Assembly: GCA_001874265.1 (NCBI GenBank)
Contig: MPDD01000023.1
Span: 1-41,679, forward strand
Source of the DNA: Bacteroidetes bacterium MedPE-SWsnd-G1
Lineage (GTDB): Bacteria > Bacteroidota > Bacteroidia > Flavobacteriales > Flavobacteriaceae
Direction of reading: 5' to 3'
Length of the DNA: 41,679 bases
How positions within the stretch are numbered: the stretch's first letter is position 1; each line of letters begins with the position of its first letter. A program made the translations under genes and the position numbers. The notes below the pieces were generated by a model. It worked only from the letters and a program-made list of their open reading frames with translations, did no database searches and was not told the DNA's origin. Shown here one piece after another: positions 9,401 to 15,768 of this stretch.

Positions 9401-9762
9401 CATTGGGAGATAAGAAAGGGGCAGATAGCAAAGGTGTAGGAGAGAATGCTTTAAAGCAAATGGAACAAATAGAACAAGATTTATTGGAAAAAGGCTTTAC
9501 GAATGAAGTGCTTCAGAAAATGATGCAATTAAAATATGAGTTATTGAAATTGGAAGAAGCCGCCTATAAGCAAGGTCAAGATACAAAAAGAGAGTCCAAT
9601 ACAAACACTGGCACTTTTGAAAATAGAATTATTAAACAGTTGAAAAGGGATAAATTATGGTTTCAAGAAAATGAAATTTTAATAAGACAAACCCTACCTT
9701 TGCAAGAGGGTTATAAAAAAAGAGTACAGCAATATTTTAAAGCGAATGATAGTATACAATAG
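6424..9762 (+). CDS. DUF4175 family large membrane protein
   Basis: A 1112-residue inner-membrane protein of the DUF4175 family, common in Bacteroidota and of unknown function. Two transmembrane helices lie near residues 21-43 and 50-75 and a third near 153-170 (YLIVPILIWGVVYVSG). A beta-rich, probably periplasmic region covers about 190-500. Then comes a very long Glu/Gln/Lys-rich coiled coil (about 490-800, repeated LEEQ/KLQEL patterns), a helical domain (800-930), a Gly/Glu/Gln-rich linker (GQGQGDSF... GDQQGDDGKPQPGESGEKSGEGSGEQ) and a C-terminal helical domain. Its last 17 bp overlap the ybeY start, so the two genes are probably translationally coupled. Domain limits are estimates. Confidence 0.85.
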   Translation: MSNFNHIQEKLQQFIRKYYLNELIKGSILFISFGLIYFMCTLFIEHFLWLQPLARTVLFWLFILVEIGLLTNYIFVPLFKLVGLRKGLSLDEASRLIGTHFKEVDDKLLNVLQLKNESNQSELLLASIEQKSIELVPVPFKKAINFSGNKAYIRYLIVPILIWGVVYVSGNINLFNESYDRVVHHQRAYEPPAPFSFHVLNEGLDVIQGKSITLQIETKGNLIPEDVTIHFLDQKSLTKNNGFGLFEHTFSSVQQNLEFYIESNGVSSKSYLINVIRTPTISSFEMWLDYPSYTKKKDELLKNSGNANVPQGTSITWRLIGTNTSKIQFKTDETKLFNKVSTDEFEFVKRIYNRLDYTISSSNDQLENYESLKYGIEVIKDEYPKIEVKSDIDSVRYGPVQFAGQLSDDYGLNSLELIYYDSQNPSNLLKHPIDIKQLTFEEFYYVFPKGIELREGVDYEMYFQVSDNDKVNGSKNSKSSVFRYYKKTESELEEQLLEEQNESIEDLEKSVQKSKETKDQMQQLQESLQHKSDMNWNDQKKLQNFMDRQQQYENMMQKQTEQIHQNLEEQPKSENKNLEERKEDIQKRLKEAQELAKQDALKEELQKLAEKLDKEELTEKLKQLTEKNRQNERSLERILELTKRFYVEQKANQIGDKLEELSEKQDALSEDDENSSEKQNELNSEFEELQNQLDDLDKENEKLQRPMSLPKTDQEEKGIDKEMSDAKEKLEDSESESKEESEKLDQKKSAKRNQKSAAQKMKQMSEMMQNAMQSMQGESMDEDIEMLRAILENLVEFSFQQEDLMNGFAEINNAHPDFSNKLKKQYVLQEYFEHIDDSLYALSMRQPKIGTQVFKDLGDAHYYLDESLIHFADNQFNVGLSDQQFVMTSTNNIAYLLSNMLNSMQNSSPSMGQGQGDSFSLPDIIQKQGEAIEKMEEGMKKGEKPGDQQGDDGKPQPGESGEKSGEGSGEQMNGELYEIYKQQSELRQLLEDALGDKKGADSKGVGENALKQMEQIEQDLLEKGFTNEVLQKMMQLKYELLKLEEAAYKQGQDTKRESNTNTGTFENRIIKQLKRDKLWFQENEILIRQTLPLQEGYKKRVQQYFKANDSIQ

Positions 9763-10165
9763 TGAAATAAATTTTGAATTATTTGACGCTGATTTAGTTT
9801 CAGATTGGTTAAGTATTGTCATAGAAGAGGAAGGGTTTCGTGAAGGCGATATTAATTTTATATTTTGTTCGGATGAATATTTGCTTCAGAAAAATATTGA
9901 ATTTCTTAATCATAATACTTTAACTGATATTATTAGTTTTGACTACACAATGGGTAAGTTAATTTCAGGTGATATATTTATTTCTGTCGAAAGGGTGAAG
10001 GAGAATTCTACGTACTTTAATGTGTCTTTTAATAATGAATTGTGTCGAGTTATGGTTCATGGTATTCTTCATTATTGTGGCTATAAAGATAAAAGTGAAG
10101 AGGAGAAATCTGTAATGAGGGAAAGAGAGAATTTTTATCTGGCTAAGTTAGATAGTCAGATTTGA
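9746..10165 (+). CDS. ybeY: Endoribonuclease YbeY (rRNA maturation)
   Basis: A 139-residue UPF0054 metalloprotein needed for 16S rRNA 3'-end maturation and ribosome quality control. The metal-binding segment is HGILHYCGYKDK near residues 110-121. The first two His ligands of the usual HGxLHLxGYDH are present, but the third His position is Asp. As far as I recall, HGxLHxCGYKD is usual in Flavobacteriia, so this is probably a clade variant and not decay. ATG 9746 overlaps the end of the DUF4175 gene by 17 bp, indicating an operon. A 366-bp noncoding stretch follows before mnmG. Confidence 0.93.
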   Translation: MIVYNSEINFELFDADLVSDWLSIVIEEEGFREGDINFIFCSDEYLLQKNIEFLNHNTLTDIISFDYTMGKLISGDIFISVERVKENSTYFNVSFNNELCRVMVHGILHYCGYKDKSEEEKSVMRERENFYLAKLDSQI

Positions 10166-10531
10166 GAATTTTACGAGTATTTTCAATTGGTGCAGTGGTC
10201 TTTGTAATAGTTAAACATGTTGTTTGTGGTTTGTAAGTTGTTGTAAATCAAAGAGTTGATAATATGTAATTTATTAAAAATCAAGTAGTTAAGTAGTTTT
10301 CTTGTTTTGTCTCCAACGTGATGTTTATTGTCCCTATAGTTTCTTAATTGTTTTTCAAGTTTTGTAGTTTGTTGTTTTATTGAAGTAGTTCTTACTGGAT
10401 AGTTATTGTCCCTATTGTTTTCCTTTTTTATTTGTTTATGGTTCTTGATATTGATTAGTTTTCTTTTTGTTATAAGACTCTTTATATTATGTATCTTTGC
10501 GTCAAATTTTATATAAAGTTCCACGTGGAAC
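10166..10531. other. Noncoding region between ybeY and mnmG
   Basis: T- and G-rich on the plus strand. It carries a direct repeat (TTATTGTCCCTAT at 10325-10337 and 10403-10415, 78 bp apart), three copies of AAGTAGTT (10283, 10291, 10383), the mnmG promoter (10466-10499) and a parS-like palindrome (10517-10532). The minus-strand frame through it has low-complexity Lys/Asn-rich coding and is not considered a gene. Confidence 0.6.
10466..10499 (+). promoter_or_regulatory. mnmG promoter, -33 TTTG and -7 TATCTTTG
   Basis: TTTG at 10466-10469 and TATCTTTG at 10492-10499 are separated by 22 bp, a good match to the Bacteroidota vegetative promoter. The predicted transcript start is near 10503-10506, so the parS-like palindrome at 10517-10532 would lie in a short leader. 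Confidence 0.7.
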
Positions 10532-10532
10532 A
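10517..10532. other. parS-like site 1 (ParB binding), touching the mnmG start
   Basis: AGTTCCACGTGGAACA contains the perfect 14-bp palindrome GTTCCACGTGGAAC and matches the bacterial parS consensus TGTTNCACGTGAAACA except at the first base and the symmetric C/G variant position seen in several species. Its last base is the A of the upstream candidate mnmG ATG. Confidence 0.75.
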
Positions 10533-10537
10533 TGGTT

Positions 10538-12415
10538 ATGAGTATATATACAACAACATATGATGTAATTGTAGTTGGCGGTGGTCATGCAGGTAGTGAA
10601 GCTGCCGCGTCAGCGGCAAATTTTGGCGCTAGAACTTTACTAATTACAATGAGCCTTCAGAATATTGCGCAGATGAGTTGTAATCCTGCAATGGGTGGTA
10701 TAGCGAAAGGGCAGATAGTAAGAGAGATTGATGCTTTGGGTGGTTATAGTGGAATCATTACTGATAAGACTGCTATTCAGTTTAAGATGTTGAATAAGTC
10801 GAAAGGTCCTGCTATGTGGAGTCCGAGGGCTCAAAGTGATCGAATGCGTTTCGCTGAAGAGTGGCGATGGCAATTGGAGAATATTGAGAATCTTGATATG
10901 TTTCAAGATTCGGTGAACGGGTTGTTGTTCGAAGGGGATAGAATAGTAGGAGTAAGGACTGCTCTTGGGATTGAAATAAAAAGTAAAACTGTTGTGATTA
11001 CGGCAGGTACTTTTTTGAATGGTTTAATTCATATTGGCGAGAAAACATTTGGCGGTGGTAGAGCAGGAGAAAGTGCTTCTACTGGTATTACGGAAGATTT
11101 AGTAGCTAAAGGTTTTGAATCTGGTAGAATGAAAACAGGAACACCTCCAAGAGTGGATGCGAGGTCATTAGATTTTAGTAAAATGATTGAACAACCTGGT
11201 GATGTTATTCCTGAAAAATTTTCGTATTTACAAAGTGTTGTCCCGTTGGTTGAGCAGAGATCTTGTTATATGAGTTATACTTCCTCTGAAGTTCATGAAT
11301 TATTGCGTGAGGGCTTTGAGAGATCTCCGATGTTTAACGGAAGAATTCAGAGTACGGGTCCAAGATATTGTCCCTCTATTGAGGATAAAATTGATCGGTT
11401 TGCCTCTAAAGATAGGCATCAAATTTTTGTGGAACCTGAGGGTTGGAAAACAAATGAAATTTATGTAAATGGGTTTTCAACATCTTTACCAGATGATGTT
11501 CAAGATGCGGCATTGAGAAAAGTTGCGGGGTTTGAGAATGTGAAGTTTTTAAGATATGGATATGCAATAGAATACGATTATTTTCCACCAACTCAATTGA
11601 AACATTCTTTAGAGACAAAATTGGTAGAAAATTTGTTTTTTGCAGGTCAAATTAATGGAACAACTGGTTATGAGGAAGCGGGTGCACAGGGTTTAATGGC
11701 TGGTGTGAATGCTGCTTTAAAAGTATATGGAAAGGATCCGTTTATATTAAAAAGAGATGAAGCATATATAGGAGTTTTAATTGATGATTTAATTACGAAA
11801 GGTACTGAAGAGCCTTATAGAATGTTTACGTCTCGAGCGGAATATAGAACCTTATTACGTCAAGATAATGCGGATTTAAGATTGACTAAAAAAGGTTTTG
11901 AACTTGGGTTGGCTAGCCAAGTAAGAATGGATAGAGTATTGGAGAAGCAGGTAAAGACAGATTTATTTATCAAATTTTTGAATGAAACAAGTGTTAAGCC
12001 AGGAGATATAAACCCAATTTTAGAACATAAAGGGACGGCTATAATTCCACAAACAATGAAATTGTTTCGAATTGCTGCACGACCACAAATTGATTTAGAT
12101 GATCTTGTTCAGTTAGATTCAGTGGCGACTTTTATTCAGGAAAATGATATAGACAAAGAGATAAAAGAACAGGCTGAGATTCATTTAAAATATTCTGGTT
12201 ACATAGCAAAGGAAAAGAATAATGCGGATAAATTAAGTCGTTTGGAGCATGTTCGTATTCCTGATGGGTTTGACTATGATGGTTTAAAATCAGTATCGAT
12301 AGAGGCGAAACAAAAATTAAATAAGATAAGACCGACTACAATTGCTCAAGCAAGTAGAATAAGTGGTGTTTCACCTAGTGATGTTTCTGTTCTGTTGGTT
12401 TATATGGGTCGTTAA
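10538..12415 (+). CDS. mnmG: tRNA uridine-5-carboxymethylaminomethyl modification enzyme MnmG (GidA)
   Basis: FAD-dependent enzyme that works with MnmE to modify the wobble uridine (U34) of certain tRNAs. From ATG 10538 it is 625 residues, normal length. The FAD-binding motif VIVVGGGHAGSEAA opens the protein; MSCNPAMGGIAKGQIVREIDALGG, the KTGTPPR segment and the GYEEAGAQGLMAGVNAAL motif are typical of the family. An ATG at 10532 adds only MV and overlaps the parS-like palindrome; 10538 (MSIYTTTYDVIVVGGG) better matches relatives. A strong promoter lies at 10466-10499. parS-like sites lie on both sides of the gene, at 10517-10532 and 12420-12435. The methyltransferase gene follows after 416 bp. 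Confidence 0.97.
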   Translation: MSIYTTTYDVIVVGGGHAGSEAAASAANFGARTLLITMSLQNIAQMSCNPAMGGIAKGQIVREIDALGGYSGIITDKTAIQFKMLNKSKGPAMWSPRAQSDRMRFAEEWRWQLENIENLDMFQDSVNGLLFEGDRIVGVRTALGIEIKSKTVVITAGTFLNGLIHIGEKTFGGGRAGESASTGITEDLVAKGFESGRMKTGTPPRVDARSLDFSKMIEQPGDVIPEKFSYLQSVVPLVEQRSCYMSYTSSEVHELLREGFERSPMFNGRIQSTGPRYCPSIEDKIDRFASKDRHQIFVEPEGWKTNEIYVNGFSTSLPDDVQDAALRKVAGFENVKFLRYGYAIEYDYFPPTQLKHSLETKLVENLFFAGQINGTTGYEEAGAQGLMAGVNAALKVYGKDPFILKRDEAYIGVLIDDLITKGTEEPYRMFTSRAEYRTLLRQDNADLRLTKKGFELGLASQVRMDRVLEKQVKTDLFIKFLNETSVKPGDINPILEHKGTAIIPQTMKLFRIAARPQIDLDDLVQLDSVATFIQENDIDKEIKEQAEIHLKYSGYIAKEKNNADKLSRLEHVRIPDGFDYDGLKSVSIEAKQKLNKIRPTTIAQASRISGVSPSDVSVLLVYMGR

Positions 12416-12831
12416 TGAGAGTTTCACGTGGAACAAACTTTTTTCGTGAAATGCATCATTTATAAATATTGGTGAATTTTGTTCGGTTGTGGCATGTTTT
12501 TATTGATAACTATTCTAGTATTTCAGAGTTTGTAATATAATTTAATCGTTTTATTGAGTAACTGCTGTATAATGGTTCTTTCGATATGTTGTTGATTTTA
12601 GTATATGCAAATGTTTTTAGTTCAGTTAAACTATTTCATATTTCAGTTTACGCAAAACTTCCGAAAAGTGCTTTTTTCAGATTCAGATCTTAATGCTTAA
12701 CTCATTTTGGAAACATGATGTTTATTTCAAATAATTGTAGATAGATTTTAGAATTTAAGTTATAGGTGAAAGAATATATAGAATTCTCGCAAATTTATTG
12801 AATGTTTAAAAATAACAATTAGATATATAAA
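12416..12831. other. Noncoding region between mnmG and the methyltransferase gene
   Basis: It begins with a parS-like site (12420-12435). TTTCACG (12422-12428) and CGTGAAA (12445-12451) also form an inverted repeat around a 16-nt loop that could fold as a weak hairpin past the mnmG stop. The remaining 380 bp are AT-rich with no recognisable gene, RNA or clear -7 box. Confidence 0.5.
12420..12435. other. parS-like site 2 (ParB binding)
   Basis: AGTTTCACGTGGAACA starts 5 bp after the mnmG stop codon. It keeps the CACGTG core and both GTT/AAC arms of parS. It differs from site 1 only at the fifth base (T for C). Confidence 0.7.
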
Positions 12832-13677
12832 ATGAAAGATATACTAAGATGTAAGGACTTTACGGTTTCAGGTGAAGAATTTGACCTTATTTATGATGAA
12901 ACTTTAGAAATGTTGGTTACTTCTCCGCAACCTTCTGTGGATAAATTGGCTGGTTATTATGAAAGTGATGATTATATATCACATACGGACTCCAGCAAAT
13001 CTATTTTTGATCGTGTTTATCAAGTTGTAAAAAAATACGCATTAAGGAGTAAGATTAGATTAGTGGGTAAGAATTATGTAGGAACTGAAGTTTCTAAGTC
13101 TTTATTGGATATTGGGTGTGGAACTGGTGATTTTTTGGCAATAGCAAAATTGAATAATTGGAATGTTTCGGGCGTTGAACCGAATGAAAAGGCAAGAAGT
13201 TTTGCGGAATCAAAGTTAGATATTTCTGTTTTCTTTGATATTTCGGAGATAGGAGATCAAAAATATGATTGTATAACCTTATGGCATGTGTTAGAGCATG
13301 TACCTGATTTACAAGCATTTATATCAAATTTGAAGCATTTGTTAGAGCCAAATGGGTTAATAATTGTGGCTGTTCCTAATTTTAAAAGTTTTGATGCTAA
13401 TTATTATAAGAACAATTGGGCGGCTTATGATGTTCCGAGGCATCTTTGGCATTTTTCTCAAACTTCAATTGCAAAATTGTTTCACATGGAACATATGAAA
13501 GTTAAAAGTGTTGTCCCAATGAAATTTGATGCATTTTATGTTTCAATACTGAGTGAAAAGTATAAATCTAATCCATTTGGTATGATTAAGGGATTTTTTG
13601 TTGGATTATTCTCGAATATTATGGCCATGTTCTCTAAAGAGTATTCTTCATTGATTTATGTGTTAAAAGAGGAATAA
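12832..13677 (+). CDS. Class I SAM-dependent methyltransferase
   Basis: A 281-residue cytoplasmic methyltransferase (Methyltransf_23 type). SAM-binding motif I is LLDIGCGTGDFLAIA near residues 92-106, followed by the acidic motif II residue in VSGVEPNEKA; motif III-like LWHVLEHVPD and the NFKSFDANYYKNNWAAYDVPRHLWHF segment are typical of the flavobacterial relatives that follow mnmG. The N-terminal part (YDETLEMLVTSPQPSVDKLAGYYESDDYISHTD) is a small lead-in domain. The substrate is unknown. A degenerate parS-like palindrome lies within the coding sequence at 13478-13493. Confidence 0.85.
   Translation: MKDILRCKDFTVSGEEFDLIYDETLEMLVTSPQPSVDKLAGYYESDDYISHTDSSKSIFDRVYQVVKKYALRSKIRLVGKNYVGTEVSKSLLDIGCGTGDFLAIAKLNNWNVSGVEPNEKARSFAESKLDISVFFDISEIGDQKYDCITLWHVLEHVPDLQAFISNLKHLLEPNGLIIVAVPNFKSFDANYYKNNWAAYDVPRHLWHFSQTSIAKLFHMEHMKVKSVVPMKFDAFYVSILSEKYKSNPFGMIKGFFVGLFSNIMAMFSKEYSSLIYVLKEE
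13478..13493. other. Degenerate parS-like site 3 inside the methyltransferase gene
   Basis: TGTTTCACATGGAACA keeps both outer arms of the parS pattern, including the outermost T and A, but the core is CACATG in place of CACGTG. It encodes CFHME-type codons in the gene (LFHMEHM), so the match could be partly coincidental. Confidence 0.35.
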
Positions 13678-13988
13678 TTCTTTTTTTAAGCAGTTTTAAG
13701 ACATTTTAATTGGTTTTATGATAAAATGATAGCTAAAATCGGTTTTGAAGCTATATCAAGGTAGAAAAGACGACTTTTTGTATAGACAACATCTATTTAA
13801 ATATATATAAAATAGATTAGGGCTATATTTAGTAAATAGATGGGTTCTCTTTTTATTTCTGAACTTGTTAAGAGTTTAGACCTAATATTATTTATAAGAA
13901 AAGAGTTGGGGTATTTAAGTGATCAGTAATTTTATTCAGTTTCGTGTTCACTGTCGAATATTGGGTAAGTAGATTTAATAATTATTAA

Positions 13989-14102
13989 ATTATAATTGCA
14001 ACTCAACGATCCGGGCAAGAAATTTATTGTGATAAAAATAGCAATCTTTCCGAAGCAATTATCGACGAATTGAACGCAGCATTTGATTTACAGAAAGAGT
14101 AA
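13989..14102 (+). pseudogene. Possible 3' remnant of an ompH (Skp-like) gene
   Basis: After an in-frame stop at 13986 the frame stays open for 37 codons to TAA 14100-14102 and has no start codon. Its tail, YCDKNSNLSEAIIDELNAAF, resembles the C-terminus of OmpH/Skp-family periplasmic chaperones in flavobacteria (pattern LYGKDxxDLTDEIIKALN). In many relatives an ompH gene follows the mnmG-methyltransferase pair, and here a strong terminator comes 21 bp after the stop, as expected for the end of a real gene. The 5' part is absent from the 310 bp upstream. The family match rests on memory of a short segment, so this is tentative. Confidence 0.4.
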
Positions 14103-14123
14103 GAAATATTATTCGAAATGTGT

Positions 14124-14149
14124 AAAGCCCGTTGTTTACAATGGGCTTT
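14124..14149 (+). terminator. Strong terminator after the ompH-like remnant
   Basis: AAAGCCCGTTG pairs with CAATGGGCTTT around a TTTA loop (one G-T pair) and runs into a T-tract. It lies between converging units and may also serve the DoxX gene on the other strand, which ends at 14150. Confidence 0.88.
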
Positions 14150-14545
14150 TTATTGCAATAAATACAGAGCAAATACATTAATGATAAAGTAAACTGCTAA
14201 AGTCATAGCACCTGCATAATCTTTTGCCAATCGCTGACCTATAAGCATGAAAATCAGGCAAATAGCAGAAATTTCTGCTCCAACCAGGGCAATTTCTGCA
14301 CCTCCATTTGTTGCTAATTGACCTACACCAATTATCATTAAAATACTAGCAACAACCTCAAAAACTAATACGGTAGCCAATAAAAATGGCACCATATTTC
14401 TTAAAGGTGAATTTTTAAAATGATCGGTAATATAGGCAATGTTTCCTTTCCAATCTGTGATTTTATCAATTCCAGATTGTAAAAACGTTACGATTAAAAA
14501 TACAAGGATTAAAATTTCTGCTGGTTGATTGTTAAAAATATTCAT
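14150..14545 (-). CDS. DoxX-like small integral membrane protein
   Basis: A 131-residue inner-membrane protein with four predicted transmembrane helices (about residues 9-27, 51-73, 80-103, 108-130). The opening LILVFLIVTFLQSGIDKITDW and the LATVLVFEVVASILMIIG stretch fit the DoxX/DoxD superfamily, whose members are of uncertain function, sometimes tied to quinone or thiosulfate redox. It follows the delta' gene by 4 bp on the same strand, so the two form an operon. The stop codon touches the terminator. Confidence 0.75.
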   Translation of the reverse strand: MNIFNNQPAEILILVFLIVTFLQSGIDKITDWKGNIAYITDHFKNSPLRNMVPFLLATVLVFEVVASILMIIGVGQLATNGGAEIALVGAEISAICLIFMLIGQRLAKDYAGAMTLAVYFIINVFALYLLQ

Positions 14546-14549
14546 AGGC

Positions 14550-15686
14550 TTATTCTTTAGTATGTAGCAATCTTGTTAATTTAATGGAAAGATCTAATAA
14601 TACAATTTTCGCATTTCCGTTTCTCTCTATATGATATATAGCGTCGTTTAATTCTTTGTCTATTTCAATAATATTTCCACCATGAATAAAAGGAGCAAAC
14701 TTTCCAATTTGAAATCCAGGTGTTTTAGTTTCTAAAAATACTAAATCGTTGGCTTTATAATTTAACAACATTGCCTGTCTAAAAAATTGTAAACAATAAT
14801 TCAAAAATCGTTTTTGAGTTTCTCTACCGGTTTTTGCTATACCTTCGCTCCATCCAATTAACTCATTTATTACCGATGCGTTTCCTTTTGCCTTAAAAGC
14901 GGCTCTAATCCATGTTATAAACCACTCTTCAAAAACGAAATCTGCAGAATCATTATGTAAAATATGTAATGCTTTATTGTAATTTCCATCAGCTTGATGA
15001 GCAATCTTTTTAGCATCATTTTCAGCAACACTTTCCTTAGAAATCAATCCATCAACAACATCTTGCTCGCTTAAAACAGGAAAATGTAATACTTGACATC
15101 GAGATAAAATAGTATTTATAATTTGTTCTTCATCTTCCGAAATTAATATAAATACTGTTTTTTCAGGTGGCTCTTCAATAAGTTTAAGTAGTTTATTTGC
15201 GGCAGAAATATTCATTTTTTCAGCCATCCAAATTATCATTACTTTAAAGCCTCCTTCATATGATTTCAGTTGTAAAGACTTCACAACTTCTTCTGCCTGA
15301 TCTACACCAATAATACCTTGTTTATTTTCAATTCCTAGTGAATGTAACCAGTTAAACAGGTTTCCATAAGGCTGCTCTTCTATAAACTGCCTCCATTCCA
15401 CTAAAAATTGATTACTTGTAGCGTGTTTTTTTACTTTATCATTGGTTGCAACAGGAAATGCAAAGTGCATATCTGGATGCGATAAATTATTACATTTTAG
15501 ATTACAAGCATCTTTGTTTTCACTCTCTAAACATAATAAATATTGGGCATAAGCTATAGCCATTGGTAAAGTCCCCGAACCTTCCTTCCCAACAAATAAT
15601 TGCGCATGTGCAATACGACCATTATTGGCGGAATGCTGTAAATGATTTTTAATATGTTCGTGACCTAAAATGTCTGAAAACTGCAT
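14550..15686 (-). CDS. holB: DNA polymerase III subunit delta' (clamp loader)
   Basis: A 378-residue AAA+-fold subunit of the replication clamp loader. The N-terminus (FSDILGHEHIKNHLQHSANNGRIAHAQLFVGKEGSGTLPMA) is typical; the P-loop lacks the Lys (GSGT in place of GxGKT), as expected for delta', which does not hydrolyse ATP. A Cys cluster (CLESENKDACNLKCNNLSHPD, residues about 51-71) fits the zinc module. The sensor region KLLKLIEEPPEKTVFILISEDEEQIINTILSRCQ is clear. A TATATTTG box on the minus strand ends 4 bp before the start codon, so the mRNA may be leaderless. The downstream neighbour is the DoxX gene. Confidence 0.92.
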   Translation of the reverse strand: MQFSDILGHEHIKNHLQHSANNGRIAHAQLFVGKEGSGTLPMAIAYAQYLLCLESENKDACNLKCNNLSHPDMHFAFPVATNDKVKKHATSNQFLVEWRQFIEEQPYGNLFNWLHSLGIENKQGIIGVDQAEEVVKSLQLKSYEGGFKVMIIWMAEKMNISAANKLLKLIEEPPEKTVFILISEDEEQIINTILSRCQVLHFPVLSEQDVVDGLISKESVAENDAKKIAHQADGNYNKALHILHNDSADFVFEEWFITWIRAAFKAKGNASVINELIGWSEGIAKTGRETQKRFLNYCLQFFRQAMLLNYKANDLVFLETKTPGFQIGKFAPFIHGGNIIEIDKELNDAIYHIERNGNAKIVLLDLSIKLTRLLHTKE

Positions 15687-15690
15687 AGCA

Positions 15691-15698
15691 CAAATATA
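15691..15698 (-). promoter_or_regulatory. -7 box (TATATTTG) abutting the holB start
   Basis: Only four bases separate the box from the ATG at 15686, so transcription would start at or next to the start codon. Confidence 0.5.
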
Positions 15699-15733
15699 GG
15701 AATTTCACATTAGCACGAAGAATATAGAATCGT

Positions 15734-15741
15734 TATCTTTG
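15734..15741 (+). promoter_or_regulatory. -7 box (TATCTTTG) for pgk
   Basis: Matches TAnnTTTG and lies 27 bp before the pgk ATG, giving a leader of about 22 nt. It is divergent from the holB box. Confidence 0.6.
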
Positions 15742-15768
15742 CTCCCCTAAAACACAATATACACAACT

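Larger units (their letters stand above)
13678..14149. other. Noncoding region with gene remnant and hairpins
   Basis: Holds a small hairpin (ATAGCT 13729-13734 with AGCTAT 13749-13754), an AT-rich inverted repeat near 13788-13817, a probable 3' gene remnant (13989-14102) and a strong terminator (14124-14149). No complete gene was seen. Confidence 0.5.

Noticed and set aside
9746-10165. Missing third metal-binding His in YbeY (KD in place of DH)
   Set aside because: To my knowledge this is a usual variant in Flavobacteriia; the other two His residues and the family context are intact.
10183-10533. A 116-residue minus-strand frame between ybeY and mnmG
   Set aside because: Low-complexity Asn/Lys/Thr-rich product in an AT-rich noncoding region, with its start inside the parS palindrome and against the mnmG promoter. 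No domain is recognisable.
14550-15686. P-loop without the catalytic Lys in delta'
   Set aside because: Delta' subunits commonly lack a working ATPase site, so this is expected and not decay.
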